Below are positions 58,195 through 64,000 of a stretch of 64,000 nt of DNA, one piece after another. The stretch is taken from assembly GCA_006386115.1 (NCBI GenBank), contig VFIW01000029.1, forward strand, positions 62,001 through 126,000, in the 5' to 3' direction. Each line of letters opens with the position of its first letter. Position 1 is the first letter of the stretch. Made by a program: the position numbers and the translations under genes. This stretch comes from Globisporangium splendens (taxonomy: Eukaryota; Oomycota; Peronosporomycetes; Pythiales; Pythiaceae). The notes under the pieces are model-generated. The model was not told where the DNA came from, did not search any database, and saw only the letters and a list, made by a program, of their open reading frames with translations.

Positions 58195-58270
58195 GTAGAC
58201 AGCACTCGGACTTCCCCGGTGGTCACCCACCCGAGTACTACCCGAGCTTGAGGCTGCTTAACTTCGCAGA
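58195..58270 (-). pseudogene. 5S rRNA 3' part, split by B4
   Basis: RNA positions 43-118, left duplication 58255-58270. The matching 5' part lies beyond the window. Confidence 0.92.
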
Positions 58271-58457
58271 TAAACAAGTTACATTACACTCTTAGGGGGT
58301 GCTTTCCTATTCTCCGCTACCTATACTTATGTGTGGAATATGCAAATATGCACTTTTTCTGTGAGGGCCACTATTCGGTTAAGCGAGTATAGTGAAATCA
58401 AGTCAAAATGCAAAACCGGTATGACCAGGTTGGACAGTTGCGCCTTGAGTTCTTGGG

Positions 58458-58530
58458 TGTATGGTGGTGCAGTGGTATGTACCTGGCTTGGGATCCCGGA
58501 GGTCGCTGGATCGATTCCGGGTGGGATCAA
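58458..58530 (+). pseudogene. tRNA-like sequence in B4 3' UTR
   Basis: Same antisense tRNA-like block as in B1 and B2. Confidence 0.6.
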
Positions 58531-58827
58531 AATTTGGGAAAGTCGAAAAAACCGAAAGTTGTGTAGCTTGGGGTAAATGTCGTGTGTAAGCGCTTCTTGG
58601 GACTCGAGACATAATGAAGGAACTGGCATATTCCGCTCTACCTTCGGGTAAGTCTCAATAGAGTCAGGCTTGGGGTTTGACGGGTGGAACTTGCCACCAC
58701 CCATGTATAACTCTGCATGAGCCGTTCCAAGGAGCCGGATGGGATTATTCTCTGTGCACGCACGTTCCCGGTTGGCATTCACAGCTTGGTGTAGGCTTCT
58801 TCAAATCTTGTCTTCACAACCACTGTA

Positions 58828-61800
58828 TCAATTAGCACCTTCTTCAAAGTCATTCGACTCTGTCGTGCTGGTGTCAAAGCCAGCGTCTTGTATCAGCCTC
58901 TTTAGCTGACGCAAGGCTAGAGCCGAGTGTCTTTGGCTTTTGACGTGTAGCTCGTGCTTGTACGTCTGGATGTGGAGCTGGAGAAGCGCTTGTATCCTGG
59001 CTTGTGTCTCAACTGAGTTGGGGACTTGGCCGTGGAATCGGATGTCATTGCGGTGCATCCATATGCAGCGGGTCACAATGGCTCGCACAAAGTTGAGCAC
59101 CACAAAGAGGGTGTAGCCGTATTTTTCCTTGGCTTGTGGGGTAGGCTGGAGACTGGAGAAGTACACGAGGGTTCCCCACGAGAGGTCGCTTGCAAAAGCT
59201 CTTTGGAGAGGCTGTAGAAACGGGTCCCATAACCGCGAGGCAAAGGGACAAAGCCAGAAGAGGTGCTGAGGTGTCTCGAGGTCTTCACAGTCAAAATGGC
59301 AAGTTGTCTTGGCATCTTGGAGGTGCTGGAATCGATAGCCTAGGTGCAAGGCGTTGTGTTGAAGCCGGTAGAGAAAATCGGCGTAGACTGGGAGGAGGTG
59401 TTTGTTCAACTTTAGATCGCGTTTCCAGAAGTCATACCCAGGAGCTTCCGAGACTCCCAACCGCTGCAACGGCAACGCAGGGGGTTTGGGACACTTGAGC
59501 ACGTTCCGGATCTTGGCAACCGTGAGGTCTTCTAGGGGGTGCTCTCCAATAACCCAGTTATGGAAAGCACTTGCAAAGGCTTGACTTGGACGAGGACCGT
59601 GGGGTGGGTCACGGAGTACTCGAAGCGCAATATCACAGTCCACGAGGAAGTTCCTGCAATAGCGTGTGTTGTATGCTCTTGAGTCTCCTGGTTGTTGGAT
59701 CGCTGTGGCGAGTGCCGCCGGTGTTGGCGTACTACCACAGAGACCGTATATGTCTTCTGCCGTGTAGAGCTGGAGCTGGGCGAGTCTCTGCACGAGTGCC
59801 GAGGGTCTTGTAGCTAATGTGCGGTCTTGGCTTCCATGTCGTAGTGTGGCATTGTGCAATAGCGGCATCGACAGTAAGTCGAATTGGCTTGCGCTGACTG
59901 GCATCTTGGGTCTCAACTTCGTGTGCCAGACAAACAGCACCTGGTGCCAGAAGCTGTTGAGAGCGGACCAGCGGTTTTCACGCCGAGTGCTGGCGTGGTT
60001 GGGGCTGGTAGTTACTGGGGCGTACAGGATATCGAGGGGTCGGCCCCATGGAGTCATAGCCTGCTGAAAGACTTCAACAACAGGGGACACCCAACTGGGA
60101 AGCGAGTGATGGCACTCTCGCACACTGTTAACCACACGTACAAGTGCATGTACTTGTAGCGCGTTCACAGAGTCTTCTATCTGTGTGAGACCGAGACCTC
60201 CTTGGGATCTTGGAGTACCACCAGTCTGTGGCCAGGATAGCTGACAGTCGGGAGCTGGAAGTGCTGGAGTCACTCAAGAAAGTCGCGATGACACTCTTGA
60301 TTTGATCTTGAAAACCGGATTGCGGGATATGACACACACTGGCTGTGTACCAGAGCGTGGGCAGCACAATTTGCTGGAGCAACGCCACTCGGCCGTTCAG
60401 AGTCCTTGCGCGGTGCTTCCATACTGCACAACGGAGCTGGATACTGGCAATGAGGTGGTGCAGCCGATCTGTATTAGAGAGGCGCGGTCCATAACGAATA
60501 CCGAGAAGCTTGGCTTCACCAGTATTGTCAATGACTTGCACACCGAGTTGCTGCAGCTGGGTCTGGAGTTCTTGATCTTCATCTGTCCATTCTCGAAAAG
60601 GTAGTATGACAGTCTTGTGCGTGTTGAGCTTCATCCCGGCTGCCGAGCAAAACTCTTGGGCACGTTGTAGAAACTGGGGTGCAAGAGAGAGATCACTGAG
60701 GAGCCCTGTGCAATCATCTGCAAAGCTGATAACTGTGTGGGGTTCGTCGGAGTGTGGCAACTTGAGACCGTGGGGGTTGAACTGGACTCGGAGATAGTTC
60801 AATAGCGGTTCAATGTAGAGCACAAATAACGCTGGCGAGAGTGGATCACCTTGCCGAACTCCTGCTCCCAGTGCGAAATGGGGAAGTGGAGCGCCATTGA
60901 AGAGAATCGATACGATCGTGCTTCGAATCACCACTCGGATCCATTCCCGGAAATTGGGACCAAACCCAAAGTGCCTCAGTGTCATCTCGAGTGCATCCCA
61001 CACAACACTGTCAAAGGCTTTGGCAAAGTCGAGTAGGAGTGCACCTGCCATTTCTTGGCATCGTTGGAACAGATGCTGGAGAGCTTGGAACCGGAGATGC
61101 GCGTTACGAATGTCACGTCCTGGGACGAAGCCGTATTGATCCGTGTGGAGCAACTTGGGCAAAATTGACTGTAACCTCTTCGACAGGATTTTCGGTCCGA
61201 GCTTGGCATCGATGTTCAATAGCGTGATCGGCCGATAGTTACTGGGAACACGTCGGTCTCCACTCTTGTATAGGAGCGAGATCTGTCCTCTTCTCTGGAA
61301 CTTGGTCATCTTACCGAGTTGGAATTGAGACGAGTACACCACTTCGAGTATCTTGCTCCAAAGCTGAATGTCCACGTTGTAGTACGCAAGCGGGAGACCG
61401 TCTGGACCTGGGGACTTGTTGGCTGTGGTGTGCTTCAGCGCATAGTAGAAGTCGTTCGCAGTGAACGGACTATCTAGCATGCGCTGGTCTTCTGTAGTAA
61501 GTCTGGTCTTGGTGTGCTGGAGGATTCTCGACAGCTTGAGTGGGTTCCACTTTGGCTTGGGATGAGAGTACTCACGAGACGGCGAACAATAGACACCACT
61601 CCAATACCGGTTGAATTCTTCGCACATAGAGTGCAAGTCTTCTGCCGATTGCACTGGGATGGTCGTCTTGTGCAGGAGCATTGGGGGTCGGAAGAAATAC
61701 TTGGTGCACTTTTCGGACTGGTACAGGTCGGAGGCAAATTTTTGCTTGGACTTGTGGTGGTCTTCTTCTTCAATTTGGGCTCGCAATTTTTGTTGGAGCG

Positions 61801-62875
61801 AACTCAGGGTTGCTGAGACTTCTTCAGACGGACTGAGATGCTCGAGGTGTTGCAGCTGATTGATGCGCACGTGCAGGTCTTCTTTCTCGACTTGTCGCTT
61901 GTTCTTCTTGTCGTTGAAAAGCTGGCGTAGGTAAATACAGTCTTGGCGCTTGTGCTCGTCGAGCAGATGTCCTGGGTTGTATGTCGATGCAATGGTCGGG
62001 TCAATTGATTCCGCCAGTTTTATCAGGGACAACTTCAGATATTCTTGGGCTTCGGGAAGTTCGATGACCCAGCTTGGACATCGCCACGGTGCTCTTGTTC
62101 TTGGCTTGAATAGTTCGGAACCGAGGGTGAACTCGATCCCGCAGTGGTCGGCTTTGTTGGGCTGGTGTTTCCAGTCGTGCTTGAGTTGTTTGAGCTGCCG
62201 GTTGAATATATCGGAACTCAATAGGACGAAGTCGATGCGAGCACTTCGGTTGGGGCTTGTAAACTCGCGAACATGGGGGTTCTGCAGGCGCCATGCATCA
62301 AAGAGATTCAGAGCCTGCATCCACTCCAGGAGTTCTTGACGGCCCTCGCGGCGGGCTCGGTTGTTGGTCTGGGCTTGGTCGAGTTGGGTCGAGAAGACTG
62401 TGTTGAAGTCTCCGAGAGCCAAATGTATGGCATTGTCTTCGAACTGTCGGGGGAGACTGTCGAAGAAGCTTGGTCGGTCGGTTGGGTTGACTGGTGCGTA
62501 CACTGCGTGGATGTAGGCTGGGGAGCCATCGAGTGTACCTTGGAGCACGAGATACCGTGAGAGAGTGTTTGGGTCACTCACTTGGGTTTCCGTGATGTCT
62601 CGGATATCTTGGACCGGACAGGTGGGGGTGAGTAGAATACCCACTCCCGCCTGTCCGGTATACATGTCGGAATGGTCATGGGACCAAAAGGCGGTGTTGA
62701 AGCTTGACGACTTTCTCCACAAAAAGTCTGCGCGCTTAAGGTTGGCGGGGTTGGTGAACTTGGTTTCTTGCAATGCGATAATATGGAACTTGGACGAGAA
62801 GTAGTTGAGCGTACTCTGAGTGACTCGGTTGAAGCCGTTCACATTAATAGAGTATCCCCGTAGGGTCCAGTCCAC
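58828..62875 (-). pseudogene. Family B ORF2 (B4), broken by a 2-nt deletion
   Basis: Relative to B1-B3, two bases are missing at about 60215 (GGAGTACCACC for GGAGTGTACCACC). The protein leaves frame after DWWY, roughly residue 890, downstream of the reverse transcriptase. The remaining C-terminal part including the CCHC motif is open in the other frame (58828-60273). Everything else matches B2 closely, so the break is recent or a sequencing error. Confidence 0.88.
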
Positions 62876-62876
62876 A

Positions 62877-64000
62877 TTAGAGAGAAGGCAGGGTGGGGAA
62901 GGCGACCTTGCGCAGCTCGCAGATCGAGGTCAAAAGTTCACTTGGAAGTCGCATACTAGCCAATTTCTCCATCAAATCGGACCGGAGTAGGTTCAGCAGC
63001 GTCGCGTCATCCCATAGTAGCCAAAGTGTGTGCTGGAGTCGCTGAGCCGGAGCTTGCGAAATCGCACACACCTTGAAAGGGTCGGAGTAGATGCTGGGAG
63101 CCATCACTTGTAACAGCAGGTCGAACTCGGCGATCCAGACTTGCTGCCAGAAAAGCGCTTGGTTGTGGTCGAGACACTGACTGAGCATGGTCTGGTAGTC
63201 TTCGGGGTCTTGGGGGTTGAACACGGCTTGGACCTTGTCCTCGAACGTGTCGAGTTCCGGGAGCAGTTCCTGCGAGCTGATTTTCCGGAACAAGGCGTGG
63301 CCGTAGAACTTTCCCCTCATGACAGTGTAGTTGCTCGGGGTGCTCGTATCGTAGAGCGGTCGGAGGTGGCTTGGCTGGGTTTTGAGCAAGACTATGCTCA
63401 TCTCAGGACTTGGTTCTTCTTCAAATTTTTGAAGGAACGCCTGGATGAATTTGCACAGACTCGCCACAGTCATCGACTCGACGTTGTAGTCGATGGTCGC
63501 ACGCTGTACCTCGATCTGACCTTCCACTTGAGTCAGTTGCGATCGGATAGGTGAGCGGTCGTGGTTGTGGAGGGTGACGTCTATGTCCGGAGAGATAGGC
63601 GCGTCCTCCGAGCCCAGCGTAATCCACTCGTACACGTTGTGAGACGCGACGAGCGGATAGGTGGTTTGAGATGGTGGCAGCAGAAAGGCTTGCGCCTGAT
63701 CCGCTCGTGCCGTAGGGAAGATCATCTTCTTGCTCCTCTCGATCAGATGGTACGCGTCGCACACATCTGGGAGAGGCGGGATGGGGATGGTGACCTTCTT
63801 CTCTCCGGAGGTCCACATCGAGGATGGGTTGACAGACAACGACGTCATGTCCGAGTCCGATCCCATATCGGCATCCGAGTCACCACCAGTGTCAGCTGGG
63901 GTGGTCGGCTGCACACCTGCGTCCGAAGGAGAATCGCTGCTTGCTTCGGCAGCCGGTGGGTCTTCGCTGGTCTTGGTCCTGCGCCTTTCCAATAGAAACG
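62877..64000 (-). CDS. Family B ORF1 (B4), partial
   Basis: C-terminal ~373 residues, from within the NKKTPPFLLERRR segment to the TAA at 62877-62879. Includes the acidic linker and the FDLLLQVMAPSIYSDPF block. The N-terminus is beyond the window. Confidence 0.85.
   Translation of the reverse strand, partial: FLLERRRTKTSEDPPAAEASSDSPSDAGVQPTTPADTGGDSDADMGSDSDMTSLSVNPSSMWTSGEKKVTIPIPPLPDVCDAYHLIERSKKMIFPTARADQAQAFLLPPSQTTYPLVASHNVYEWITLGSEDAPISPDIDVTLHNHDRSPIRSQLTQVEGQIEVQRATIDYNVESMTVASLCKFIQAFLQKFEEEPSPEMSIVLLKTQPSHLRPLYDTSTPSNYTVMRGKFYGHALFRKISSQELLPELDTFEDKVQAVFNPQDPEDYQTMLSQCLDHNQALFWQQVWIAEFDLLLQVMAPSIYSDPFKVCAISQAPAQRLQHTLWLLWDDATLLNLLRSDLMEKLASMRLPSELLTSICELRKVAFPTLPSL

Larger units (their letters stand above)
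58271..64000 (-). mobile_element. Family B LINE, continues past the window (copy B4)
   Basis: 3' end at the standard 5S junction. 5730 nt are visible, including the 3' UTR, ORF2 and about three fifths of ORF1. Very close to B2 (and B3 in places), with one inactivating frameshift in ORF2. Confidence 0.95.

Noticed and set aside
259..64000. Bacterial or organellar origin
   Set aside because: Eukaryotic 5S with internal Pol III promoter, tRNA without encoded CCA, L1-type LINEs and SINEs. No bacterial genes or operons.

Overview
This is nuclear DNA of a eukaryote, probably a microbial one such as an alga or oomycete-like protist. The sequence does not fix the species. The evidence is a eukaryotic 5S rRNA gene, an intronless tRNA-Ala(AGC) with internal Pol III promoters, and L1-type two-ORF non-LTR retrotransposons.

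The backbone is a tandem array with a unit of about 0.81-0.88 kb. Each unit holds one tRNA-Ala(AGC) gene on the + strand (73 nt) and one 5S rRNA gene on the - strand (118 nt), separated by (TG)n-rich spacers. The window has 20 tRNA-Ala loci (14 identical to the consensus, 3 with one base change, 3 indel-ridden), 4 separate tRNA 5' stubs, and 20 5S loci. Nine 5S loci are split by insertions, 6 carry indels or several changes, 4 have a single substitution, and only the one at 745-862 matches the consensus exactly. Array segments: 259-2828, 10106-15869, 18593-20333, 27325-27658, 34937-39790, 46782-50326 and 57707-58270.

The array is colonised by target-specific retroelements, all on the - strand. 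Family A (about 7.3 kb; copies 1-257 partial, 2829-10105, 27659-34936, 50327-57706) sits at one position in box A of tRNA-Ala, flanked by the 15-bp repeat TGGGGATGTAGCTCA. This duplication rebuilds a complete tRNA next to the element's 5' end, so the tRNA survives. Family B (about 7.0 kb; 15870-18592 5'-truncated, 20334-27324, 39791-46781, 58271 to the window end) sits at one position at the edge of box A of the 5S gene, with a 16-bp duplication, and splits the gene. Two kinds of short element use the same two sites: five copies of a ~300-bp tRNA-headed SINE in 5S, and one ~0.7-kb element in tRNA-Ala that shares both termini with family A.

Families A and B look like sisters. Both have ORF1 with a similar C-terminal block, and ORF2 with an APE-type endonuclease, a reverse transcriptase and a C-terminal CCHC motif. 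Their 5' termini share about 28 nt, neither has a poly(A) tail, and in both ORF2 overlaps the end of ORF1 in the +1 frame with no AUG before the endonuclease core. The candidate undescribed system is one 5S-tRNA repeat partitioned between two related LINE lineages and their short partners, each lineage owning one Pol III gene of the unit.
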